A DNA stretch of 7,887 nucleotides from Bacteroidetes bacterium QH_10_64_19 (GTDB taxonomy: Bacteria > Bacteroidota > Rhodothermia > Rhodothermales > Salinibacteraceae), in NCBI GenBank assembly GCA_003023125.1, contig PXSY01000005.1, positions 1 to 7,887 of the forward strand. Reading direction: 5' to 3'. The notes beneath the pieces were generated by a model that had not been told where the DNA came from, ran no database searches, and saw nothing but the letters and a program-made list of their open reading frames with translations. The position numbers and the translations under genes are program-made. Of the stretch, positions 1-7,887 are shown piece by piece (the stretch's first letter is position 1; every line of letters starts with the position of its first letter).

Positions 1-18
1 GTCCGTGAGAGAACGAGA

Positions 19-3000
19 TTGAGGGGGACGTTCGTCTCCACGACCGTCCTTCTGGTCGGGCTCGCATGGGGGCCCGTATCGGCCCACGCTCAACAGCCCG
101 CGTCCCCGGACACCGCTGCCACCGGTCCTGCGGCGGCGGACACGACCGTTGCCGACACAACACAGGAAGCACGCGCAGAGGGATTGGATCCTTCCCGGCC
201 CCCGCCCGCCGACAGTCTAACGACGGGTGACATAGGCATTGACGATGAAGACGCCCCGCGGGGAGGAGCCGCGGCGGCCGACACCGGTCGCGTCCGTCGA
301 TACCTGCCTGATCGGTCCGACCGCTCCCTCAGCCTCTTCGGGCAAACCTCGTCGTTTCGGGGACCGCGGGCCGCGTCCGCGTCCAAACCGTCCATGCGCC
401 TTGATTCCACTCGGAACAGCTACATCCTCGACAACGCGGATCGCTTCGGGGGGCCTATGCGCGTGGAGCCGGAGGACTACCGCCGCGAGCGATACCGGGC
501 GAATCTGGAAGACAACTGGCGCGCGGTTGCCGATCAGCGTCGCCAGCGACAAGCCGACCGCAGTGGTGTGGGGGTGAATATGGTCGTTCCAGGGGGGCGG
601 GAGAGCGCCTTTTCCACAGTGTTCGGGAAGCCGCAGGTCGATCTTCGTCTCAACGGGCAGGCCGACATCAACGCCGGCTTTAAGTACCGGAAGAGCGACG
701 AGCAGGTCAACATTACGGGGGACGCCAGCCAGCTCAATCCCAACTTTAAGCAGGACCTGCAGCTCGGCATTACCGGCACCATCGGCGACAAGCTGAAGAT
801 CAACGTCGACTGGGACACGAAGAGCCAGTTCGACGTCCAGAACCAAGTCAGGCTCAACTACACCGGCTACGAAGACGAAATCCTCCAGAGCGTGGAGGCC
901 GGAAACGTATCGATGCAGACCCCCTCGCAGCTCATTAGCGGGGGGCAGAGCCTCTTCGGCATCAAGAGCGAGTTTCAGTTCGGCAACCTGCGCCTCACCA
1001 CCATCGCGAGCCAGCAGGAGGGGCAGTCCAACAGCCTCAGCATCGAAGGGGGCACGCAGGAAACGGAGTTTGATCTAAAACCCACCGACTACGACGAGAA
1101 TCGCCATTACTTCCTCGGGTACTACTTCCGCAACAATTGGAACCGGGCGCACGAAGACCCGACGACGATCCGAACCTTCGACGGGTTCAGTGAGATCACG
1201 GAAATCGAGGTATGGAAGCTGACCCCGCAAAACGCGGGTCAGACCAATACCCGTCAGGCCGTAGCGGTGGTGGATCTCGGCGAAAATTCCCGCCTCCTCG
1301 ACGACGCCGACGAGTACAATGAGGCGGTGCTTCCGGCCCCAGACCTTCCGGGCGAGCAGTACGACGACGAGGATCTGTCGGCCCTGCGCGACGGCGGGGA
1401 GCGGGCGTCTTCGTACCTGAGCGATCCCCAAAACGTGGAGCGGACCCTGAACACCCAGCAGGATCTCGAAGAGGGCGAGTTCAAGCGCCTCACGCGGGGA
1501 CAGGACTACCGGATCGACCGCCGTCTTGGATTTCTGTCGCTCCAGCAGCGGCTTCGGTCCAATGAGGCCCTGGCGGTGGCCTTTCGGTATCAGCGGACGG
1601 ACGGGACGGTGCGCACGATCGGCGACTTCACGCAGGGCGGATCGAGCGGGGGCATCAACGCCGACCGCCTCGTGCTCAAGCTGCTTCGTCCCTCCGATCC
1701 GGTGGCCCCGAGTGGCGAGGGCGGGGTGAATCCGGCCGCCTGGTTCCTGCAACTGCGCAACGTATATCCGCTGTCGGGGCGAGACTTCACGTCCGACAAT
1801 TTTGAGCTCGACATTGAGTACCAGGCGTCCGGGCAGGGGGCGCAAACGACGCTGCCAGACGTGAGCGGACAGGACAAGCTGATCCAGGTGCTCGGCCTCG
1901 ACCGGGTCGACCAGAATGGAGCGCCCAACCCGGACGATCGGTTCGACTTTCTCCGGCAGACGATCAACGCGGACGAGGGACTCATCTACTTTCCCTATCT
2001 CCAGCCGTTCGGCGAGCGCATCTCCGAAGCCGCGGCGGAAAACGGAAGCCGAGCCGACGCTGAGCCCTTTGCGTTCGAGAATCTGTACACCAAGAAGAAG
2101 GCAAACGTCAAGAAGGAAGACACGGAAAAAAACGTATACCACATACGCGGGTCGTACACAGGGGGGGCGCAGCAATTTTACGACCTGAAGGCCTTTACCG
2201 GGCTGGTGGAAAACTCGGTCGAGGTGACCTCGGGGGGGCAGACCCTACAGGAAGGGGCTGACTATCGCGTCGACTATCAGGGGGGGACAATCAACATCAC
2301 CAATGAGTCGTACCTGACCGCCGGGCGCGACATCCAAATCGACTACGAGCAAAAAAGCCTCTCGAACCTGCAAAAGAAGACGCTGCTCGGGGCGCGGGCC
2401 GACTGGTCCATGCGGGATCAGTTTTCGCTTGGGGCCACCGTCATGCGGCTCAGTCAGCAGTCGCCCGCCGACAAGTTCCGCGTCGGGCAGGAGCCGATCC
2501 AGAACACGATCTGGGGCCTCAACGGCTCTATGGATCTGCAGCCGCAGTGGCTCACGGAGGCGGTGGACGCCCTGCCGCTCGTGCAGACGCGGGCCGACAG
2601 TCGGCTGTCGGTCTCCGGCGAATTTGCCCAGCTCCGGCCCGGACACACCAACACTGATGCGTTCGAGCGGACAGTCGGCCGGGTGCAAGACAGTGAGACG
2701 GACCAGTACGCGCCGGACGAGCGCGACGGCGTCTCCTACATCGACGATTTCGAGGGCTTCGAGAATACCTTCTCGCTCCGCGAGCAGCCCGGGGCCTGGC
2801 AGATCAGTGCCGCCCCCGACTCGACGGCCAACGCGCCGGAGCTCGACGGGGACGTGCCCGGCACTTACGAGGACAACGTCGAACGTACGCACTGGCGGGG
2901 AAGCCTCGGGTGGTATCGGCTGAACGAAAACATCTTGGAGGCGCTGGATGCAGAGGAGCAGGGAGAGGCGACCGATCTCATCGACACCGATGAGGTCTTC

Positions 3001-6000
3001 GTGGGGCGCGACACGCAGGGGGAGGCCAACCCAACGCTCCGGACCCTCGATTTCTACTTCGATCCATGGGAGCGGGGCCCCTACAACTACACCGACGACC
3101 TGGAAGACTTCTTTCAGGAGCCCACGAACGTGTGGGGCGGCGTCACGCGCTCCCTCCCGGAGGGCTACACCGACTTCTCGATCCAGAACGTCGAGTTCGT
3201 CGAGTTCATCGTCAAGGTCTATCCCGAAAATGGAGAGGTGACCGACGGGGCACGCCTCTACGTGGATCTTGGCACGATCTCCGAGGACGTAGTGCCCAAC
3301 CGGCGCATCGACATGGAGGACGGTCTCTCCCTCAATTTCAATGAAGGAGATCTAGGGTCCCTCAGCCGCATCCCCAACGCCGAGCCCGGCGGCGGCATCG
3401 ATCTCCGGAACGGGCGGACCCAGGACCTGGGCCTCGACGGACTGGTCTCCTACACCGACGGCACCTACGACGATCAACTGCTTGAGCAGAACTTCTACGC
3501 AGACTTCGTCGACCGGGCCGACAGCCTCCAGGGGGCCCTCGGGCAGCTCGGACTCACGTCGGCGCAGCAGGAGCGCCTGGAGGCAGAGATTGCACGCACG
3601 AGGGAAGATCCCTCGGCCGACGACTATCACTTCTACGAAAACGACCGCTACTACAACACCCGAGAGTTCTTCCCGGACGGGGCCTCCATTCAGCAGCGCC
3701 TGAGCCGATATCAGGCGGGCCAGGAGCTGAACGGCTTCGAGTCGCAGAACAAGTTGGCCGAGGATGTGAGCGTGAAACGAGGCCTCTCGCGGTCGCCGGA
3801 TCGGGAGAGCCTCGATGGCGTCGGCAGTCAGATTAACATCGACAACAATTACTTCCAGTATGCCGTCGCCCTCGACGAATTGAACGAACGGTCCCGAACC
3901 GACGGGGGGCCAACCGACTACGTCGTGAGCCGAATCGGGCAGAACAAGGACTGGTACAAGGTCCGCATTCCGGTGCAGGAGTTTACCAACCAGGTGGGCA
4001 ACATTGAGAACTTCGACGACATCAAGTCCATCCGCCTGTGGACGACGGGGCACGAGGCCCCCGTGACCATGCGATTTGCGTCGCTTGAGCTGGTGGGGAG
4101 TCAATGGCGGGCGTCAGAGTCGGTGGCCACCCAGCCCGAGGACGTGAACAAAGGAACGGGCGAGGTCCGGGTCGCGAGCATCAATAACGAGGAGGATCTG
4201 AGCTACGAGCCGCCCGCGGGGGCCGTGGTGGGGCGGAATCGGACCTCGCGCGGGGTGCAGCAGCGGAGCCGCGAGCAGTCGCTTCTCCTCAACGTCGACA
4301 AGCTGGAGGCAGGTCAGCAGCGGGCTGTCTTCAAGACGTTCGGGCAGGGCCTCGACCTGCTCAAGTACTCCAACCTGCGCATGTACACGCACCTGCACGG
4401 AGCGTCGAGTAGCCCGCAGGTGAAGGAGAAGCTCAGCGAAAACCTGAAATTGTTCGTGCGCCTCGGGTCTAGTGAAACGGGAGACTACTACGAGTACGAG
4501 CAGGACCTGAAGCCCGGCGACGTGCCTACCGCCGACGGGGCGCAGAATCTGTGGCCCGAGGACTACGAGATGAATCTGGTGCTCGAACGCCTCAACCAGC
4601 TCAAGATTCTTCGGGACCAGAGCCCCGTGCGGGCCGACACGGTCTTTGCGAGCGACGACCAGGAGGGCGTGGACCTGAACCTCGACTTTGCCCCCCCAAA
4701 CACCGTGCTGAAGGTGCGCGGCACGCCCTCGCTGCGCAACATCCAGACGGCGGTCGTGGGGGTGAGGCACACGGGCGATCCCGACGCGTCGCCTCGCCCC
4801 CCAGCCCTGCAAGACTTTGAGGTCTGGATCAACGAGTTGCGGGTAAGCGGATTCGACGAAGAGAAGGGATGGGCTGCCAACGCCAACGCGACCCTCGACC
4901 TGGCCGACTTTGCCTCGCTGAAGGGCAGCTTCCAGCGCCGGACGGACGGGTTTGGGTCGCTCTCCAGCACCCTGAGCGAGCGGAAGCAGTCCCAGACCAC
5001 GAGCTGGAACGTCCGGGCCGAGGTCAACCTCGATACGTTCCTGCCGCAGGACCAGGGGTGGCGCATTCCCGTGACCATGCAGGTGCAGTCGAGTCAGGAA
5101 ACCCCGCGCTTCGACCCCAACCGGGGTGATGTGGCTGTGAGCAGTGCCGTGCGGCAATTCGATGCGGTCCCCGACTCCACCCTGGAACGCCGGTTCGAGG
5201 ATCAGTACGGCGACCTCGCGGCCAGCGAGCTCCGCCAGCGATTGCGCGACAGCGTGCGCACAGCCGCCGAGACGTACAGCACGCGCCGGACGCTGACGGC
5301 GGACATCTCGAAGCAGAACTCCGACTCGTGGTGGCTGCAGAAGACCATCGACGGAATGTCGCTGAACTTCTCGTATCTGAACCGGTCGCAGCGCAACCCG
5401 CAGCGCCAGCTCAACGACCGGTCCAGCTGGTCGGCGGATTTCCAGTACCAGCTCGACTTTGGGCGCGCCCGGACCGTTCAGCCGTTCGGCTTTTTGCCCG
5501 ACGCGCCCGTGCTCGGCACGCTATCGGGCCTCTCCTTCAACTACGTGCCCCGCTCGCTGTCCTTCTCCAGCAGTGCCGAGCGGAGCGCGCAGACCAGCCG
5601 CTCGCGGCCGTCGGGCCAGCAAGACCGAAGCCAGCCGTACCGCATCGCCTTTCCGCTCCGAGAGCAGCAGCAGTTTAGCCATCGGCGCAACTTTAGTCTG
5701 CAGTACGATCCCTTCGGGTTCCTGAGCCTCAGCTTCGATACCAACACGCGCCAGAGCTTCGACGACGTGTCTTCGCAGACCCGCACGAACGTCGTCATTC
5801 GAGACAACCAGAACGTCCGCGACACGGTGCTTACCAACATTGGGATCGATGCGGACAGTACCGAGAGCTTCTTCGACCAGCTGGAGGACTACGGCCTGGC
5901 CGACACCTCCCTCACGGCGAGCGACGAGGGAAACTCCGTCTTCTTCGAAAACCGCCTCTTCCGCCGCTCGTCGCTCGATGTCTTTCGGGACCTACTCACG

Positions 6001-7293
6001 GGACGGGGAAGCCCCCGCACAAACAACTATGAGCAGCGGTTCTCGGCCACGCTGAGCATGGGGTGGACCGATTACGAGTGGCTCAACTGGCTCGACCTGA
6101 AGGACATCTCGTACCAGTCGTCGTTTCAGTGGTCGAACGGGTCGAAGGGGAGCCTGCGGGGCGCCAGCGTCAACAACTCGCTGAACGTGCGGACCGGAGC
6201 CACCCTGCGCCCAAACAAGATCTGGAGCCGGTTCGGGTTCTTCGAGCGGCTGAAAGACGCCCAGCGCGCGTCCGGACAGGAGGACCGTGGGGGCGGGCGC
6301 GGCGGCGATCGCTCCTCCGGGGCGGAGGGCGAGAATGAAGAGGGCGAGGACGGCGAGTCGTCGGACAACGGCGGACTGGGATGGGAGGATGTGCCCCTCC
6401 CTGATCCCATGGGGGTGGTGCGAGGACTCGCCCTCATGGTGCTCGACATCAACGACGTCAGCCTCAACTACAATGGCGACTGGAGTGCGCGCTCCTCCAA
6501 TGTGGGCACGCTTAGCACGGACTCGACGGACGTGGGCGTCCATTACCGCCTCTTCGATGCGGTACAGGGCGAAGGCCCGTCCGTGGGGTATCGGTTGGGC
6601 CTCTCGCGGTCGATTGGAGCCGAGGACCGGGTGCTGCTGGACCAGTTCCAGGTGTCCGACGCCCTCAGCAATCGCCATCGGTTCGAGGGCCGTACCACCC
6701 TGAGCCCAAGCCAGTCCCTGCAGGTCGATCTGAGCTGGAACGTGCAGTGGAGCAAGCAGTCGGACGTCACCTTCCGGACCCAGCAGGACGAGGGACAGGG
6801 ACGGGGCGGTACCGAGACCAGCACCGCGGAGCGATTTACGACCGAAAGTGGGGAAAATTCGGCGTCGGTGTGGGGCTTCGGGTCCATTGTCTCCCTGGTG
6901 GAGCAGCAGGTGAGTCGGCTTCCGGAAACTGGGGACGAGGCCTCGGACGACGTGCAGCCGGCGGGGGCGGTGGCGCTCACCAATACGTCCGTCGCCGACG
7001 ACTTCCGAGATGCGTACGTGCGAGGGCTTGGCGGCATTGGGGCCGAGGGCTTTGCGCCCATTCCCCTCCCTGGGTGGAACGTGCGCTACTCGGGACTGTC
7101 CGACTGGCCACTTCTCGGCAGCATCGTGGAGAGCGCGTCGCTGACGCACGGCTACAGTGCAAGATTGGACAGGCCCGCCTCAGCGAGCAGTACCAGCCCC
7201 TGCTTGGGGTCGACATTACGTGGCCGGGGAATCTCGATACGAGCTTTAAGTGGAACCGAAAGGTGGAGACGTTCCTGCGAACGGCAAACCTGA
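19..7293 (+). CDS. sprA: Type IX secretion system outer-membrane translocon SprA (Sov), main part; frame broken near the 3' end
   Basis: SprA forms the giant outer-membrane beta-barrel through which T9SS cargo leaves the periplasm; in Flavobacterium it is also needed for gliding. Residues 1-24 form a signal peptide with an Ala-His-Ala cleavage site before QQ. An acidic Ala/Thr/Pro-rich linker follows to about residue 90. Family blocks then occur in order: IGDKLKINVDWDT from 255, YEDEIL 284-289, EAGNVS 293-298, SLFGIKSEFQFG 311-322, NRHYFLGYYFRNNW 361-374, EIEVW 395-399, SYIDDFEG 906-913, GPYNY 1020-1024, WGGVTR 1039-1044, LGTISED 1084-1090, LWPE 1511-1514 and EVWINELRVSGFDE 1601-1614. Long amphipathic, beta-rich sequence follows. 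The family runs about 2,400-2,500 residues; this gene would give roughly 2,560 if the frame were restored. After about residue 2381 the frame yields 43 unrelated Arg-rich residues to TGA at 7291. The start is uncertain: TTG at 19 has a weak GAGAG at 7-11, and the frame is open back to base 1. Confidence 0.93.
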   Translation: MRGTFVSTTVLLVGLAWGPVSAHAQQPASPDTAATGPAAADTTVADTTQEARAEGLDPSRPPPADSLTTGDIGIDDEDAPRGGAAAADTGRVRRYLPDRSDRSLSLFGQTSSFRGPRAASASKPSMRLDSTRNSYILDNADRFGGPMRVEPEDYRRERYRANLEDNWRAVADQRRQRQADRSGVGVNMVVPGGRESAFSTVFGKPQVDLRLNGQADINAGFKYRKSDEQVNITGDASQLNPNFKQDLQLGITGTIGDKLKINVDWDTKSQFDVQNQVRLNYTGYEDEILQSVEAGNVSMQTPSQLISGGQSLFGIKSEFQFGNLRLTTIASQQEGQSNSLSIEGGTQETEFDLKPTDYDENRHYFLGYYFRNNWNRAHEDPTTIRTFDGFSEITEIEVWKLTPQNAGQTNTRQAVAVVDLGENSRLLDDADEYNEAVLPAPDLPGEQYDDEDLSALRDGGERASSYLSDPQNVERTLNTQQDLEEGEFKRLTRGQDYRIDRRLGFLSLQQRLRSNEALAVAFRYQRTDGTVRTIGDFTQGGSSGGINADRLVLKLLRPSDPVAPSGEGGVNPAAWFLQLRNVYPLSGRDFTSDNFELDIEYQASGQGAQTTLPDVSGQDKLIQVLGLDRVDQNGAPNPDDRFDFLRQTINADEGLIYFPYLQPFGERISEAAAENGSRADAEPFAFENLYTKKKANVKKEDTEKNVYHIRGSYTGGAQQFYDLKAFTGLVENSVEVTSGGQTLQEGADYRVDYQGGTINITNESYLTAGRDIQIDYEQKSLSNLQKKTLLGARADWSMRDQFSLGATVMRLSQQSPADKFRVGQEPIQNTIWGLNGSMDLQPQWLTEAVDALPLVQTRADSRLSVSGEFAQLRPGHTNTDAFERTVGRVQDSETDQYAPDERDGVSYIDDFEGFENTFSLREQPGAWQISAAPDSTANAPELDGDVPGTYEDNVERTHWRGSLGWYRLNENILEALDAEEQGEATDLIDTDEVFVGRDTQGEANPTLRTLDFYFDPWERGPYNYTDDLEDFFQEPTNVWGGVTRSLPEGYTDFSIQNVEFVEFIVKVYPENGEVTDGARLYVDLGTISEDVVPNRRIDMEDGLSLNFNEGDLGSLSRIPNAEPGGGIDLRNGRTQDLGLDGLVSYTDGTYDDQLLEQNFYADFVDRADSLQGALGQLGLTSAQQERLEAEIARTREDPSADDYHFYENDRYYNTREFFPDGASIQQRLSRYQAGQELNGFESQNKLAEDVSVKRGLSRSPDRESLDGVGSQINIDNNYFQYAVALDELNERSRTDGGPTDYVVSRIGQNKDWYKVRIPVQEFTNQVGNIENFDDIKSIRLWTTGHEAPVTMRFASLELVGSQWRASESVATQPEDVNKGTGEVRVASINNEEDLSYEPPAGAVVGRNRTSRGVQQRSREQSLLLNVDKLEAGQQRAVFKTFGQGLDLLKYSNLRMYTHLHGASSSPQVKEKLSENLKLFVRLGSSETGDYYEYEQDLKPGDVPTADGAQNLWPEDYEMNLVLERLNQLKILRDQSPVRADTVFASDDQEGVDLNLDFAPPNTVLKVRGTPSLRNIQTAVVGVRHTGDPDASPRPPALQDFEVWINELRVSGFDEEKGWAANANATLDLADFASLKGSFQRRTDGFGSLSSTLSERKQSQTTSWNVRAEVNLDTFLPQDQGWRIPVTMQVQSSQETPRFDPNRGDVAVSSAVRQFDAVPDSTLERRFEDQYGDLAASELRQRLRDSVRTAAETYSTRRTLTADISKQNSDSWWLQKTIDGMSLNFSYLNRSQRNPQRQLNDRSSWSADFQYQLDFGRARTVQPFGFLPDAPVLGTLSGLSFNYVPRSLSFSSSAERSAQTSRSRPSGQQDRSQPYRIAFPLREQQQFSHRRNFSLQYDPFGFLSLSFDTNTRQSFDDVSSQTRTNVVIRDNQNVRDTVLTNIGIDADSTESFFDQLEDYGLADTSLTASDEGNSVFFENRLFRRSSLDVFRDLLTGRGSPRTNNYEQRFSATLSMGWTDYEWLNWLDLKDISYQSSFQWSNGSKGSLRGASVNNSLNVRTGATLRPNKIWSRFGFFERLKDAQRASGQEDRGGGRGGDRSSGAEGENEEGEDGESSDNGGLGWEDVPLPDPMGVVRGLALMVLDINDVSLNYNGDWSARSSNVGTLSTDSTDVGVHYRLFDAVQGEGPSVGYRLGLSRSIGAEDRVLLDQFQVSDALSNRHRFEGRTTLSPSQSLQVDLSWNVQWSKQSDVTFRTQQDEGQGRGGTETSTAERFTTESGENSASVWGFGSIVSLVEQQVSRLPETGDEASDDVQPAGAVALTNTSVADDFRDAYVRGLGGIGAEGFAPIPLPGWNVRYSGLSDWPLLGSIVESASLTHGYSARLDRPASASSTSPCLGSTLRGRGISIRALSGTERWRRSCERQT
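7156..7164 (+). other. Frameshift junction within sprA
   Basis: The first frame reads LTHGYSA through 7161, still family-like. The third frame reads KIGQARLSEQ from 7161, also family-like. Codons move one base earlier, which equals a net loss of 3n+1 bases (or gain of 3n+2). No homopolymer longer than two bases lies at the junction, and no slippery heptamer of the X XXY YYZ type is visible. Confidence 0.85.
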
Positions 7294-7712
7294 AGGTCGA
7301 GGAGGTGAAGACCACGCAGCTGTCCGGCAGCATCTCGTACCGCAAGCGCGGGCTCCGTATTCCCGTGCTGGGACTCGGACGGCTCGAAAATCAGATTCGC
7401 TTCTCGGTATCAGTATCTCGGTCCGTCAACGACGAGCGGAGCTATAACCTCCAGGGCGTGCTCAGTGAGGAGCAGTCGACAGAGGAGAGCCTCGACGCGT
7501 CGCAGATTACCGATCCGACGCAGGACTACGTGACGGTCCGGAAGCAGACCACCCGTTTGAAGGTGAGTCCCGAGCTCACCTATCGGCTCAGCGATCAGGT
7601 AACGGCGGACCTTCTGGTCGAGTACGAGCAGTTCGACGGCGACAACCGACAGCCGTCGTACACCCGGATCAACGGTGGATTTAACCTTCGGGTGAGCATT
7701 ACGCAAAACTAG
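7158..7712 (+). pseudogene. sprA: C-terminal segment of SprA, displaced into the third forward frame by a frameshift
   Basis: About 184 residues continue the SprA family sequence after the break. They begin at KIGQARLSEQYQPLLGVD (7161-7214), the counterpart of the family's 'IG...EQFSPLIGVD' block. Next come ITW, a beta-rich stretch with LSGSISYRKRGLRIP, a stretch ending RFSVSVSRSVNDE, and a final section with KVSPELTYRLSDQVTADLLVEYEQF. The end, [17 protein letters not shown], looks like the last strands of an outer-membrane barrel. The open frame extends back to 6747, but before about 7158 it encodes Gly/Arg-rich sequence unlike SprA, while the first frame there is clearly SprA. This segment has no start or ribosome binding site of its own, so it is not an independent gene. 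It should be read with the upstream part as one interrupted sprA. Loss of this part from the main product would remove the terminal barrel strands. Confidence 0.88.
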
Positions 7713-7777
7713 GCGGGCGGCTGCAGGTACAGGACGGTCCGTGGTGTTCTCGTCCCAAGCGGCGTTTGGAGAGGCTG
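7713..7777 (+). promoter_or_regulatory. Short sprA-lipB intergenic gap with lipB ribosome binding site
   Basis: The gap is 65 bases. GGAG at 7768-7771 (within GGAGAGG, 7768-7774) lies six bases before the ATG at 7778, a near-ideal Shine-Dalgarno spacing that fixes the lipB start. I see no convincing hairpin plus T-run terminator and no clear -35/-10 pair. Co-transcription with sprA is therefore possible but not demonstrated. Confidence 0.7.
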
Positions 7778-7887
7778 ATGGCTACCCAGGAAGAGATCGT
7801 CGTGTGCCACCTTGGCCGCCTGGCCTACGAGCCCGCGCAGGCCCTGCAGGAGCAGATCCAGGAGCGCCTCATCGCGGCCAAGCGGGC
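7778..7887 (+). CDS. lipB: Octanoyltransferase LipB (lipoyl(octanoyl) transferase), N-terminal fragment cut by the window end
   Basis: LipB moves octanoate from octanoyl-acyl carrier protein to a lysine on lipoyl domains (2-oxoacid dehydrogenase E2 subunits and GcvH). LipA then inserts sulfur to make lipoate; both act in the cytoplasm. Thirty-six complete codons are visible, beginning [19 protein letters not shown]. The pattern 'LGR..Y..A..LQE.....LI.AKR' matches the usual LipB N-terminus, where a short strand is followed by a helix with LQ and a run ending in R/K. The catalytic Lys and Cys of the family lie further downstream, outside the window, so activity cannot be judged. The start is supported by GGAG six bases upstream. 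The gene follows sprA by 65 bases on the same strand. Identification rests on a short N-terminal match, so a related biotin/lipoate ligase-fold protein is a less likely alternative. Confidence 0.82.
   Translation, partial: MATQEEIVVCHLGRLAYEPAQALQEQIQERLIAAKR

Noticed and set aside
2161..2167. Run of seven G, a possible phase-variation or sequencing-error site
   Set aside because: SprA-like sequence stays in the same frame on both sides, so no shift has occurred here.
1075..2175. Long antisense open frame of 366 codons, with similar ones at 4114-5157 and 5992-7149
   Set aside because: These lie fully inside sprA on the opposite strand. Their sequences are low-complexity Val/Arg/Leu/Pro shadows typical of high-GC DNA, with no recognisable domain and no convincing ribosome binding site.
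6747..7160. Upstream part of the third-frame open frame as an independent gene start
   Set aside because: It encodes Gly/Arg-rich sequence unrelated to SprA, while the first frame over the same bases encodes good SprA-like acidic beta-rich sequence. It is a shadow up to the junction.
7150..7215. Programmed -1 ribosomal frameshift in sprA
   Set aside because: The direction would fit, but there is no slippery heptamer, no obvious upstream Shine-Dalgarno stimulator, and no precedent for it in the SprA family as far as I know.
7713..7777. Intrinsic terminator between sprA and lipB
   Set aside because: Only very short complementary arms such as GGAC/GTCC with a one-base loop are present, and no T-run follows.
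1..7887. CRISPR arrays, tRNA/rRNA genes, insertion sequences or terminal repeats
   Set aside because: No regularly spaced repeats, no tRNA-like cloverleaf and no transposase-like coding sequence were seen. The window is accounted for by sprA and lipB.

Overview
The window is almost entirely one very large gene on the + strand. It encodes SprA (Sov in Porphyromonas), the outer-membrane translocon of the type IX secretion system (T9SS). The start of a second gene, lipB (octanoyltransferase), follows on the same strand. The DNA is visibly GC-rich. The SprA protein is rich in Asp and Glu and uses many D/E/Q/R-rich loops. SprA restricts the source to the Bacteroidota/Rhodothermota lineages. High GC, an acidic protein and wording that diverges from the Flavobacterium type together suggest a halophilic Rhodothermota member such as Salinibacter or a relative. 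That placement is inference from composition and family, not a database match.

Layout: bases 1-18 are in frame with sprA and contain no stop, so the true start could lie just upstream of the window; a TTG at 19 is the only start candidate visible. Bases 19 to about 7157 encode residues 1 to about 2380 of SprA: signal peptide, disordered acidic linker, and then the conserved SprA blocks in the expected order. Between about 7156 and 7164 the reading frame changes. The SprA C-terminus continues in the third forward frame to a TAG at 7710-7712, while the original frame runs 43 further unrelated, Arg-rich residues to a TGA at 7291-7293. Bases 7713-7777 are a short intergenic gap holding a ribosome binding site. 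From 7778 to the window edge is the N-terminus of LipB.

SprA and LipB have no known functional link (secretion versus lipoate attachment), so their adjacency is probably just genomic arrangement. The main point of interest is the frame break near the 3' end of an otherwise intact gene of about 7.7 kb. It could be a real inactivating lesion, a small deletion or a sequence error. I found no sign of a previously undescribed system, CRISPR array, mobile element or RNA gene.
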